Part shown: positions 1 through 10,515 of the stretch, piece by piece
How positions within the stretch are numbered: position 1 is the stretch's first letter
Layout: the number at the start of each line of letters is the position of its first letter
Assembly: GCA_023614405.1 (NCBI GenBank)
Contig: CM042687.1
Location: 261,187,480-261,251,479, forward strand
From: Avena insularis
Taxonomy: Eukaryota; Streptophyta; Magnoliopsida; Poales; Poaceae
Direction: 5' to 3'
DNA length: 64,000 bases
Position numbers and translations under genes: made by a program
The notes under the pieces: generated by a model
The model's input: the letters and a program-made list of their open reading frames with translations, nothing else
Database searches by the model: none
What the model was told of the DNA's origin: nothing

Positions 1-12
1 GCTCTGATACCA
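1..12 (-). other. Primer-binding site for initiator tRNA-Met (minus-strand element)
   Basis: Read on the minus strand these bases are TGGTATCAGAGC, the complement of the 3' end of plant initiator tRNA-Met. Two bases separate the site from the LTR end at 15, which is the usual spacing. The element is therefore on the minus strand and its internal region lies to the left, outside the window. Confidence 0.9.
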
Positions 13-14
13 TC

Positions 15-3000
15 TGTAGTGACCTCGGATCAAGTAAGATCCTAAGTCCCTGTGAATAACATGCTAGTCCCTGGATCAATAGCTAGCACTCACAGTCGAT
101 GAAATATCATGTAAAACACAAGTCTTTATTACATGAATCGAATAATCCAGAGTTTACATTATTACAACAAAAGCGATATAAATACAACTTGGAGTCCCAT
201 CAATTCCACAGGCAGGTTGAGTGAAGACCCGCGATCCTAGCGCACCTTTCAAAGATCTCCGAAATTCTGCACATGAAACATGCAGCCAACAAGTTGGGTG
301 AATACTTTGAATGTATTGGCAAATTATACCAAGGAAGGAAAGACTAACTCTACATGCAAGGCTAGTTTAGGCTTTGGAGTTCATTTGCATCAAGCTAATT
401 TTCTCTAAGTATGGAGAAAAGAGAGGGAGAGTTTTACCCCACTTTGTAAACATTTGCTTAGATAAAATAGGGTCAAATGGCACACGAGGATATTACTCAC
501 CAAGTGTCCAAACAACCAAACACTTGGATATTACGCACCAAGCGTCACTTGGATATTACACACCAAGTTCCCAAATTCCCACCCATTAGCGATATTACGC
601 ACGCCATGGGGTTTCAAAACTTTGTTTTAGAAAAGAGAGAGGAAGATCCTTCAGAGGCTCCATCCTTCAGATGCTCAATGTTGTTCTGTTTCTGTGAAAA
701 CGGCTGATCGATCAGTTGCAATACTCTCGATAGTTTGTGCACTTTACCCACAATCCATGATCAAGTCCTTTTACAGACGAGACCATGGCGAGGCTTTCCC
801 TTAGTAGCCCCTCTACCTTCCGGATCAAACCGTGCCAAGAACCTCCAAATGTTGGTACCCAGGTGAGGTTTCCCACTAAGTACTAGGCCAAGACAGAGCC
901 CATAATGTATTGTGGTTGCACTGGAAGCTTCTGAATTCTGAAACATGGCAGACTTCTTTGATTCCTGGGCGGCCGTCCTCCACCAAAATCTCACTCGTTG
1001 ACCCGACAACCATTCCGCCCAGAAGAAAACTTAGTTTTATTTTGAAGTGGATTTGAGAAGAAAAGTTTGCTCTAGGGAGCCTTTATACTTAGAAAATTCT
1101 TTGTCTTTCGAACCCCCCAACGGTACTTTGTATATATAGCATAGCAAGCAATACTTAGCAAAAACAGGGGTAACCTATTAGGAGGGAAAATCCTAAGTAT
1201 AGAGCTACTCATGGCATACTACAAAATCATCGCACTTGCAAAATAATACTAAGGAAAAATTCTACTAGAACATCCTACACATGCATACTACAAAATTTTG
1301 AAGATCACATGCATAGAATCAAAAGTGGGGCAAAATTATGAACAAGTGGTGTAACTTGCCTTATGTTGATAATATGGGTGTTGATTGTATTTCTCCGCAG
1401 CAATCGCACTCTCCGAACAATCTAATACGAGGACAAGGTAGTTCCAATCAAAACAATTGCAAACATAGCAAACACAACAAGGATGATCGAAAACATGCAT
1501 GATGATTTAACATTACACAATGGGTATAATTAGTTTTATGAACATTAATATATCATGTGATGCATGTATGAGTTCATTTAATGCAATAGGGTACTTGTTA
1601 TTAATAATTACTTGTCGATATGAGGTTTTTGATAGTTCTGTTGTAACGCCTGTTCTAACTGTAGAATTAAATTTGTTTCTTGGGTTTACTGGATAGAGGA
1701 CGTTAATACGAACCAGTAGGCATTGGATTCACCCTAATCGGAGTTATAGATCTTTTTATATGATTTAAATAGTGTTTAATGGGTTTTAAATGATTCATAC
1801 AGTTTCTGTTGCCTAAAAATCAAACAAAAATTATATCTGTAATCTCCACGGAATTGTGATTTCAGGGACATATTATTTGTAATTTTCTGAATAGTATTTA
1901 TTTCCTTATGAATTTATTACTCTAAATAGGCCATTAAACCATTTAAACCTTCACGGAAAATCCTTACAGTAAAATGCTAAACTAATTGCATATTGATGAT
2001 CTACATGGAACCAGATTTCCATCGGTATATTATTTATATTTTTGTGATATGCAAATAATTTTCTACGAATTTAATGATTTCTAAAGCCATTAAAACTAAT
2101 TAAATTTCTACGGGGTAAATATACCACAAAGGCTAGATCCAACCATATATTATTAAAGTACATTATAGTATCTTAAATTTGATATATTATTCATATTTTT
2201 CGGAGTTACAGATAATTTCTTATGCATTTATTAACCTAAAAGACCATTAAAACTAATTAAATTACTGCAGTAACCATGTACTGTAAAAGTTGGATCTATT
2301 CTGATAAGATGGTTCTACGTGAAATTATCTTCAATTTGATATATTATACGCAATTTTTGGACGTGGTATGAATTTCTAATGAATTTTACAAGTTAGATCT
2401 ATAATGTGCAATTTTAAATTCGAACGGGATATTGCAGGGAATATTCCGCTGACTGGACATGTTGACTTTGCATGCTGACTGGGACTAGATGTTGACCTTA
2501 CGTTGACGTGGCGTTGATGAGGAAGATGACCGGGATGACGACATGGCACGCACCGGTTTGATTGGATCTCGACCGTCTGGATAGGATCCGGTGGCTAGAA
2601 GAAGAGATTGACCCGATTTTGGCTCAGAATAGACAAGAAATAGATCTGTGTTAGAGAGACAAATCTGTAGGTCAAATTGAAAAACTCAAAACATGAAAGT
2701 TGTGGGGAATCATTATTCCTACCTTCTCACCAAAGGAATTTGGATTTGAAGAAACGAGCGCGAGTAGATCTTGGATTTACACCGTAAGATCTGAAATATT
2801 GCGATACGAAATTCTCCGGCTGTGGTGGATGAAAAGAGGTGAGGCTTATCGGGACTGAAAGATTTCGACGATTCCTACAACTTTCGTTTTTTGACCGAAG
2901 GCAAACGACGAAGTCTAGATGGGTTAAAAAGCGAAATAAGATTCGGGAATATGTAGATTTGGGATTTCGAGAATAGAAACTCGTACAGCCGTGGCTCTAC

Positions 3001-3908
3001 GAGTTTATATGGAGATTTATGATGGTGTAGAGTTAGTCCTTAGAGTAGGGAACAAGTAGAAACAAACGGAAGTCGATTCGGAGTTGTAGATAAAAAGTTA
3101 CAAGAGTTTGAGTAGAGATAGGTTTTAGAAAACAGATTTCGCACGCTTTTTAAAGCACTTCCATGATCGATCCTTATGTACGCGCGCGTGCTAGTGCTGC
3201 GGTCGGCCCGGGTGGGCCGGCCCATTTAGTTTTTTTTACTTGTTTTCCTCATATCTTTTGTATACGAACTCCAAATGACATTATTCTTGTTTCTAAATTT
3301 TTCTAAAATCGAATAGGTCATTATAGAATCAAATTTGTAATCTTTTTACTAGTTTGGAAGTAGTGGGTTTATAAATCCTTGTATATCTCATTTTATTTAT
3401 ATCTTTATGTGTTTGTATTTATTCCATAACTTTTTCATACTAGCTCCAAATGAGCTCAATTTTGTTTCTAAAATTTTGTAATATTAATTGGATCTCTTTA
3501 GGCTATAATTATCAATAATTTATGCCTGATCAACAGTGGGTTTTATAAAGTCAATTTAATTTCCTTTAGGAACATTTGGGCAAATCAACTATAGAATTTA
3601 GATACAAGGATTTGGATTCAATTTGTGAGAACTTTGCATGGATGTAATGAAATGCTTATGAATGCTTCATGATTTTTATTTTGAAATCTTGCACACCAAT
3701 TCTACAATCCATAATCAATACATGCCCTTTTGCCTATATGGCTACTTAGGTCTTAACAAAAGAATATAAGATTTTGAATTCATGGTTGAGAGGATTTTCT
3801 ATTCAAAAAGTTTCTTCTCTTTGAGAATTTTCAACATAGTCAAAAAATCAATCAAACTTATTTATTTATTTCACATTACAAAAATTAGGAGAATTTTAGG
3901 ATGTGACA
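15..3908 (-). repeat. 5' LTR of a minus-strand long-LTR Gypsy element (body off-window)
   Basis: The segment opens with TGTAGTGACC and closes with GGATGTGACA, so it has the TG...CA ends of an LTR, and the tRNA-Met primer site abuts its left end. Read on the minus strand it starts TGTCACATCC. Its first kilobase matches the R/U5 end of the other long LTRs in the window, for example the block with CTAGTCCCTGGATCAAT near 72-88 and the GCAGAGCCCATAATG type block near 895. At about 3.9 kb it is close in size to the solo LTRs at 10516 and 23906 but belongs to a different subfamily. No coding region is supported within it. The flank to the right begins CCGCC; its partner duplication is off-window. 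Confidence 0.85.
489..606. repeat. Imperfect minisatellite inside the LTR
   Basis: Four copies of a 16-base motif, GATATTAC-N-CACCAAG, start at 489, 527, 552 and 591. The last copy is diverged. Spacing varies from 25 to 39 bases, so this is a degenerate tandem array. It lies in the R/U5 side of the minus-strand LTR. Confidence 0.75.
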
Positions 3909-4103
3909 CCGCCGGTGCTCCTCATCGTGCGTGTGGACACCAACAGAGGTGTTGTACCATCAGCGCTTGTACGATCATCGATTGGATCGATATCACAAGG
4001 ACTGCACTGCATCAACTAACACGCTACATCAGTAATCCGCAACCGCACGTCTAGTGGTAATCCTCGTGGCCTTCTACCTCAACAAGATCTTGGAATCACC
4101 ATG
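3909..4103. other. Unassigned spacer between two retroelements
   Basis: About 195 bases between the LTR end at 3908 and the first recognisable Gypsy protease codons. It contains a short open frame but no motif I recognise. It could be the 5' edge of the plus-strand Gypsy fragment or old intergenic DNA. Confidence 0.4.
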
Positions 4104-4482
4104 TTAGAGGAAAAAGTTTTGTTTTATCTCTACATGGCCCAACAGTTCTTATTATGGTTAACAATGCCTTTGTCCCGGTTGATTTCTATCTTTTGGAGGT
4201 TGAATGCAATGCTTCTTGTCCTATTACTTTAGGAAAACCTTTTCTTAGAACTATTGGGTGCCATTATTGATATGAAGGAAGGCACCATTAAATATCAATT
4301 CCCACTCAAGAAAGGTATATAACACTCCGCTAAAAAGAGAGAGAAGATACCTTTTGCTCCTCCTATTAAAGGAAAATTTGATTTTAATGCTTCTTCATTC
4401 GAAAATACTTGATTCTTGCTTCATGTGCCTAACTTAAAGGCGTTAAAGAAAAGTACTAATTGGGAGATAACCCAAATTTCAG
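4104..4482 (+). pseudogene. Gypsy aspartic protease C-terminal fragment, frameshifted
   Basis: Translation gives the C-terminal half of a plant Gypsy retropepsin: a stretch with VNNAFVPVDFYLLEVEC, then the LGKPFLRTIG block, then IIDMKEGTIKYQFPLKKG after a one-base shift near 4250. The conserved G[RK]PFL motif is the second half of the retropepsin fold; the DxGA active-site half is missing on the left. It ends with LKALKKSTNWEITQ, the same tail seen after the protease of the minus-strand element (about 19656-19700). It is the oldest plus-strand Gypsy layer, into which the element starting at 5261 inserted. At least one frameshift and one stop make it non-functional. Confidence 0.75.
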
Positions 4483-5260
4483 TAGTTTTTTATTTTGTTG
4501 AGTCTTGGAAGTTATTTCTTCTGTAATAACCTCTCCTTATCCTTTTTGTGTGGTTTTTGTGCTAAGAATAACCTCTAATGAGAGAGAAGTAAGATTTTGG
4601 GAAGTTGTTGTCCCGAAACAGATTTTTGTGCTTCATTGTAAAATTCGTGAAAAATCCTAGTAAGTCGGATTGAGGTGTAATTTTCTAATCTTATTCCCCA
4701 GGTTGTTATCGAACTTTTGTCAGTTCAACACTTTTCTATTTGAGCAACAGAAGGTCTTCGAAAAAATCGGTTTTTACCTGCTGGTCTGTTTTGACAGATT
4801 TCTGCCATTATTTGTATTTTCCTCTTAATCGCTTTTTTTTTGAGTTATTCTTGATCACTTGAGATTTTTAAAAGGAATTTCTACAGTATCTTTTATTTTA
4901 ATGAAAGTTTTACTTGTGTTGAAACTAAACCCAAAGGCCTATTATCTTGAATACACTAATGTTGCTAATAAAGATTGTGTGAAGTTTTGTATGAAGAAAA
5001 TTTTCAAGTGTAGGGGAAGAATGATGTGATGTGATGAAGAATGAACAAAAGCTCAAGCTTGGGGATGCCACCCCGTGTCACCCCAAGAAACATTCAAGAG
5101 GTACAAGCGTCAAAGCTTGGGGATGCCTAAGGGATCCCCTTCTTCAGCAATAAAAATCTCAGGTTTCTTTCAAAACACTTTATTTTTATTGGTTCATGCA
5201 CTTTTGTGTTGTTCTTGGAGCGTCTTAGTTTTTATTTTTGGTTTTATTTCGTTTGGTTTG
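4483..5260 (+). other. Non-coding internal region of the older plus-strand Gypsy fragment
   Basis: This stretch follows the protease fragment and resembles, in order, the region after protease in the minus-strand element (19380-19680 read in reverse). For example it has the run around TTTACCTGCTGGTCTGTTT. Two purine-rich AAGCTTGGGGATGCC boxes occur near 5056 and 5114. They lie 130 bases or more before the LTR at 5261, so they are internal boxes and not the polypurine tract of that LTR. No coding region is supported. Confidence 0.6.
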
Positions 5261-5500
5261 TGATACGTCCAAAACATATCTACTTTCCCGAACACTTTTG
5301 CTATTGTTTCTCCTCTAAACTTGTGTGATTTTGATACAACTAACACGGACTCACGCTGTTTTCAGCAGAATTACCTTGGTGTCTAGTTTTGTGCAGAAAA
5401 TCAACTATCAGGAAAAATCCCGGAAAATATGCCAAAAATCCTAGTTCACCAGAAGATCCACGGAGCCAGAATACGAGACGAAGTGGAGCCCTAGGGGGCC

Positions 5501-5550
5501 CACACCCCCTGCAACACGGGTCGGCCCAGCCTGCACCTAGAGGGGGTGTG
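5501..5550. repeat. GC-rich inverted repeat in U3
   Basis: CACACCCCCT at 5501-5510 pairs perfectly with AGGGGGTGTG at 5541-5550 across a 30-base loop. It lies about 35 bases before the TATA-like box. A similar element lies at the same place in the minus-strand LTR (15934-15984). Confidence 0.7.
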
Positions 5551-5584
5551 GCTGCCCTAGACACCCCCTCGGGCTCCCTCTTCG

Positions 5585-5592
5585 CCTATAAG
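5585..5592 (+). promoter_or_regulatory. TATA-like box of the LTR promoter
   Basis: CCTATAAG lies mid-LTR just after the GC-rich inverted repeat. The position fits a U3/R boundary promoter, with transcript start expected roughly 30 bases downstream. It is a short motif, so position is the main support. Confidence 0.5.
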
Positions 5593-6645
5593 ATGCCTCT
5601 TGACCTAAAAACCGAGGGGGGTTTGATGTTTTTCCAGAAAGATTTCTGCTGCGCCGCCACCACCAGAAACCGCGATTCGGAACCAGAAACTTCATTCTGG
5701 CAACCTGCCAGGACGGGGAATTTGGGGAGGATCATCACCATCGTCATCACCAACGCCTCTCCATCAACCATCCATGTTTCCCTCATCCATGAGTGAGTAA
5801 TCCCCCACTGTAGGCTATGGGGATGGTAGGGATTGTATGAGTTATCACGTAATCGAATAAGATTGTTAGGGCATGGTGCGTAGTATCTCTATTTGTGCTA
5901 TTTTAATTTGTTGCAACTTGTTGTGCTTAATGCTTGTCACTAGGGCCCGAGTGCCATGATCTCAGATCTGAACTTATTATTGAATCATTATGACAGTATT
6001 GTTTGTGATCTTATCTAGAAGTTGTGTACACATATCATTATCCGGATCTAAATACCCCGAAGAGACAGAAATTGGGACAACCTAAGGGGATGGCTGTGAT
6101 GTGAGGATCACATGTGTTCATGGATTGTTAGTGCTTTGCTCCGGTGCTCTATTAAAAGGAGCACCTTAATTTCCAGTAGTTCCCTTGAGGCCCCGCTGCA
6201 ACGGGATGGCATGACAAAAGATTTTGTGCAAGTTCTCATTGCGAACACGCATGACTATATATGGAGCACATGCCTATGATTGTTTAGTACTTGGATGCTT
6301 ATTCTTATTTATGTGCAATTTCCCTAGATCTTGAAGTTACATGTTTAGACTCTTCCATGCAACGCCCGTCCATCCATCCCTATGCCTACCGCGCTCATAT
6401 CCTACTGTTTGTTACTACTATTACTATTGCTCCTGTTTTACTTCTGTTGTTGCTACTACAAACTGTTGCTACTGATAAATTTCTATGAACAAGAACTATT
6501 TCTAGGTGCAGCTGAATTGAAAACTCAGTTGTTAAGGCTTGCAAGTATTCTTTGGCTCCCCTTGTGTCGAATAAATAAATTAGGTAATACTACCCTCGAA
6601 GACTGTTGCGATCCCCTATACTTGTGGTTCATCAAGACTATTTTC

Positions 6646-6663
6646 TGGTGCCGTTGCCGGGGA
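6646..6663 (+). other. Primer-binding site for tRNA-Asp
   Basis: TGGTGCCGTTGCCGGGGA matches the complement of the plant tRNA-Asp 3' end (TGGCGCCGTTGCCGGGGA) with one mismatch. It follows the LTR end by 11 bases, which is usual for this Gypsy group. Confidence 0.8.
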
Positions 6664-6723
6664 GCATAGACTTAATTGTAAGTTCACTTGGATCTAGTAT
6701 TGTTCACTGCAACTCCTTTCATC

Positions 6724-9297
6724 ATGGGTAAGTATCGTGATGGAAAGTTTCCTATTTTACCATCCACTACAAGAAGAGGTACATTCCTAAACACCTCTGC
6801 TACTCTTGATTCACTGTCTGTTATAAGTAAGCTTATTACACCACCACCACATACTCATGCTACACACACTGCTACTACCGCTGAATTTGAAACTGCTTCT
6901 GATACTCATGATGTTACTTCTACTGTGCTTGATGTGAGTGGTTCATTAGGTACTTTCCTAGATGCTACTATGGCTAGTCTAGGAAATACTGAAACTCCTA
7001 GTGAAGACACCGTTACACCTGTTAGATCACCTGAGTCTAGAGAGAGATATGATATTAATGATGGTTACGTTGAGTTTACTGATGAATTTATTGAGGAGTG
7101 CCGAAACACACATGGTGCTAGTGCTATTAAGAGTCTCCTTGAGAGACGTACCATTATTCCTAAACTGTCCTATGATCCTAAGTTTGCCACCTCTCCCATA
7201 GATATTAAAGATGAATATTATGATTTCTCTCTTGATTTATCCTATTTAGATATTGTTGAGAAAGAACCTTTTTGTGGGACTGAAAATGAGAGTGTTGTAG
7301 CTCATATGAATGAGCTTTCCACTGTGAGTGCTTTATTCTTTGATGATTTTAAGATGCGCAAGTACTTTGTTACTAAGATATTCCCTTTTTCACTAAAAGG
7401 AGAAGCTAAGGCTTGGTTTAATAGATTACCTCCTGGTTCCATTGATAGCCCTGATTGTTTGATTGCTTCTTTCTTCTAGAAATATTTTCCTCCCAGTGCT
7501 AGACATGCTGCTTTGCAGAATCTTTTTGATTTTAAACAGGGAGAAGAAAAGAAATTTCCTGAGTCATGGACAAGGTTCTGTGCCTTGATTCATGCACATA
7601 CTGGATGTCCATTACCTAAAAATGAGCTTCTTGATATTTATTATAATGGACTAACTGATGATTCTAGGACATACCTAGATAGCTTTGCTGATTATGTTTT
7701 TAGGAAAAGAACTCCTACATATGCTGAAGAATTAATGGCTAAAATAAGCAAGAATTATGATGATTGGACTTCAACTAAGCTAAATACATCTGGGCCTATT
7801 ACTCCTGAACCAGTGTTGCCTGAACCAGTTCCAACACCAACACCAAAGAAGAGGGGAATGATAGCATTAAATGATGAAGTGATGAAAGAAGCTAAGAAAT
7901 GTCTTAAGGAGAAAGGTATTAGAGCCGAAGATGTGAAGAATCTACCTCCTATAGAAGAATTATGCAAGCCAATTCCCCACTCATCTACTATTGAGTTACA
8001 CTCTCTCCACTTGGATGAAGGTGATATTCCTTATGGTAAGCCTCCTGATCAATGCTTAGAGGAAGTTGACACATTTATTGTTAAACAAGGTAATTTTAAT
8101 AAACAAGTTCAGAATCATTTATTGGAAAACTATAGAGCTATTAATGAGTTGAAAGATATTGTGGAAAGAACTGCTAATGATATTAAAACGCTTTGTAAAC
8201 ACATTCAAATGGTTCAAACCCAAATTGATCAACTTGCTAAGGTACAAAAGGATATGCTAGTAAATGCCTCGGGAGATAAACATGCTTATTGAATTAGAAC
8301 TAGGAGTGGTATAGCTACTCAAGATCCTTTATATCCTAAAGGACACCCTAAAAGAATTGAGCAGGATTCTCAACAAGGTGAAAGTAGTGGTATTCCTCGT
8401 AAGAGAAATAAAAAGAAACATAAAATAGTTGAGGAACCACTTGAACCTGCTGTAGATCCTAATAGTATATCTGTCTCTGATGCTGAAACTGAGAGTGGTT
8501 ATGGTAAAAATGATGCTCCTGATAAGGAGGAAGTTGAGGAAGAACCTGAGAAGCATACTAAGAATACTAGGTACACTAAGGAAGATTTTATTGCTAATAA
8601 ACATGGTAGTGGGAGAGAACCTTGGGTGTAGAAACCTATGCCTTTTCCAAATAAGAAACACAAGTCAAAGGAGGAAGAACACTGCAACAAGTTTTGTGAG
8701 TGGATGAAACCTTTATTTTTGCAAATTCCTTTGACTGATGCTATTAAGTTGCCTCCTTATTCAAAGTATATGAAGGATATTGTCTCTAATAAAAGGAAGA
8801 TTCCTAACAAGGAGATTTCTACTTTGCTTGCTAATTATTCCTTCAATGGTAAGGTTCCAAAGAAACTTGGTGATCCAGGTATACCAACTATTCCTTGCTC
8901 TATTAAGAATAACTATGTTAGAACTACTTTATGTGATTTGGGAGCTGGAGTTAGTGTTGTGCCTTTTTCTCTCTACAAGAGACTCCATCTAGAAAATTTG
9001 ATACCAACTGATATATCTTTGCAAATGGCTGATAAGTCAACTACTATTCCTGTTGGTATATGTGAGGATGTTTCTTTTCAAGTGGATCATAATTGCTTGG
9101 TTTTAACTGATTTTGTTGTGCTTGAATTGCCTGAAGATGATAATATTTCTATTGTTCTTGGTAGACCTTTTCTTAATACTGCAGGTTCTATCATCAATTG
9201 TAATAAAGGAAAAGTAACTTTTAATATTAATGACAAAGAGCATATTGTCTATTTCCCCAAGAAGGTTGCTAAGAGCTATTTCCTTAATTCCATTTAA
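6724..9297 (+). pseudogene. gag: Gag-protease ORF of the non-autonomous Gypsy element (three in-frame stops)
   Basis: A single frame of about 858 codons runs from ATG at 6724 (MGKYRDGKF) to the stop at 9295-9297. It is broken only by stops at 7477 (TAG), 8290 (TGA) and 8629 (TAG), with no frameshift. The capsid (Retrotrans_gag) signature spans about residues 215-300, with PFSLKGEAKAWFNRLPPGS and FPPSARHAALQNLFDF. A Pro/Thr-rich linker and Lys/Glu-rich charged segments follow. The retropepsin domain is at the C terminus: CDLGAGVSVVPFSLYKRL contains the active-site Asp, and VLGRPFLNTAGSII is the flap-side motif. The usual D-[LST]-G-A-S reads DLGAG here, a possible defect. No zinc knuckle and no pol domains follow. 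The gag would form the particle; the protease would process it if active. Confidence 0.85.
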
Positions 9298-10248
9298 AAT
9301 ATTGAGAGCATCAAGGTTGGAGAAATATATTGTCCCATTCCACAAGAAAGTTTTGAAACTATTATGATTGGGACCATTGATCAAGTTTGAGGTAGCATAA
9401 TCATTTTGTGGAATGCAAAGTTTTGTTTCATATAAGATTGTTTTGGTAACAAGACTTGATCAACCTTGTTAACAAAGGGATTTTAATAGACAAAATAATG
9501 CTTTCACTATGGTTATACTTGCTCACTTTTACTTTTCTCCGTCTTAGTCTTTGTTTTTGTTCTTGTTAGCTTTGGTTTTGCTAGTTGTTTGCTTGTTAGA
9601 GTCTCTTAGAACTTCTGTAGTTTTGGTTTTTGTTTGCTTTTGCTTCTTCTAAAAAAAATCTTTTCTGCGAGAAAATCAATTTTCATACCCTGAAAATTGG
9701 CCAAAAATAAAGTTTCCAGAAAATTCATATTAAATTTTTTCTCGAAAAAAGGGGCAGCGGGACACCTGGAGCGGCCTAGGGGGAACCACCAGGCCAGCAC
9801 ACCCCTGGTGGCACAGCCAGCCCCAAGTGGCGCCTGGACTGGGTGTGGCCCACTTGTGGCCCTCCAAGATGCCTCCTCCCAGCCACCTTCTTTCTCTCTC
9901 CCGAAAAACACCAGAAAAATTTCTCAAGCCCGAGTTCTTTCTGTTCTTGCTCCCGATTTTTGATCTCCTTGCTCAGCCCATCTTTTCTGCTGATTTTTGG
10001 AGGGATTGCTCCTTGGCATGTGTCTCCTCCACTTGTCCAATTAGATTTGTGATTGGTAGATTGTATCTTGAGTATTTTGCTGCTATAGGTGACAGGTTGT
10101 GTGAGCTTGCATGCGTGTTCTATGCTTAGGGATTTCATTTTGATGCATGTATATCCCTCTAGCATGTTCCTATAGTAGTTTATCATCATTTATCAACTTG
10201 GAAATCACTTGGTTTGATGTTTGTCTAAAAATTTCAGAAAAAAGGGTC
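9298..10248 (+). other. Spacer between protease and second ORF, including an LTR-promoter-like segment
   Basis: No coding region is supported. Within 9660-9990 three anchors occur in the same order and at similar spacing as in the U3 of the element's own LTR. AGAAAATCA is at 9670 (LTR 5395), CTAGGGGG at 9776 (LTR 5491), and AAGATGCCTC at 9866 (LTR 5590). A GC-rich CACACCC...GGGTGTGG arrangement (9798-9848) parallels the LTR inverted repeat. The position equivalent to the LTR TATA-like box reads CCTCCAAG, so the box is not intact. This looks like a diverged copy of the LTR promoter region upstream of the second ORF. Confidence 0.6.
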
Positions 10249-10515
10249 ATGGACAACAACACCTATGGTGAAATATTTGAGGGTGATGCACCTAGAAGGA
10301 CAAGGCCTTCAAGATCATCCTCCCAAGATAGGCCCTCATACAATGAGGATCTCATTACACCGCGATTTGGCGACGAGGGAGATGAGGGGGATGCGCACCC
10401 TTCCACCTTTCCTTGTCCTTCCTTTTTGCAGGCTGTTGGGATTCTCAACGATTTCCTAACCTTGGTTCGGAGGGTCGGACTAATGAGTTATATGCAGGAT
10501 GAGAATGTGCAGTAT
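10249..10515 (+). pseudogene. Second ORF of the host element, part 1 (N-terminal)
   Basis: The frame opens with ATG at 10249 (MDNNTYGEIFEGDAPRRTRP), continues through an acidic, Ser/Arg-rich N-terminal region, and reaches MQDENVQY, where the solo LTR starts at 10516. The reading frame resumes at 14765-14770 and then at 23253, once the two insertions and their duplicated target bases are discounted. The product resembles the gag-like second protein of grass retroelement derivatives, annotated as a putative plant transposon protein. Its biochemical role is unknown to me. Confidence 0.7.

Larger units (their letters stand above)
5261..6634 (+). repeat. 5' LTR of the main plus-strand Gypsy element
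   Basis: It begins TGATACGTCC and ends GGTTCATCA, with the tRNA-Asp primer site 11 bases later. The length, 1374 bp, is close to the LTRs of the minus-strand element at 14771-23247 (about 1.5 kb), which share the TGATACGTCC start. A GC-rich inverted repeat (5501-5550) and a TATA-like box (5585) mark the promoter area. The Leu-rich open frame near 6382-6669 comes from a simple CTRTTG-like run in the LTR and is not taken as a gene. Confidence 0.85.

Noticed and set aside
3909..4103. Possible host exon before the Gypsy fragment
   Set aside because: It has a short open frame but no recognised domain, no clear splice context and no second exon.
5389..5796. 135-codon frame in the plus-strand LTR
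   Set aside because: It spans the inverted repeat and TATA-like box, so it overlaps the promoter; no domain.
6382..6669. Leu-rich frame resembling membrane segments
   Set aside because: It is produced by a CTR/TTR-rich simple run at the end of the LTR and crosses the LTR end.
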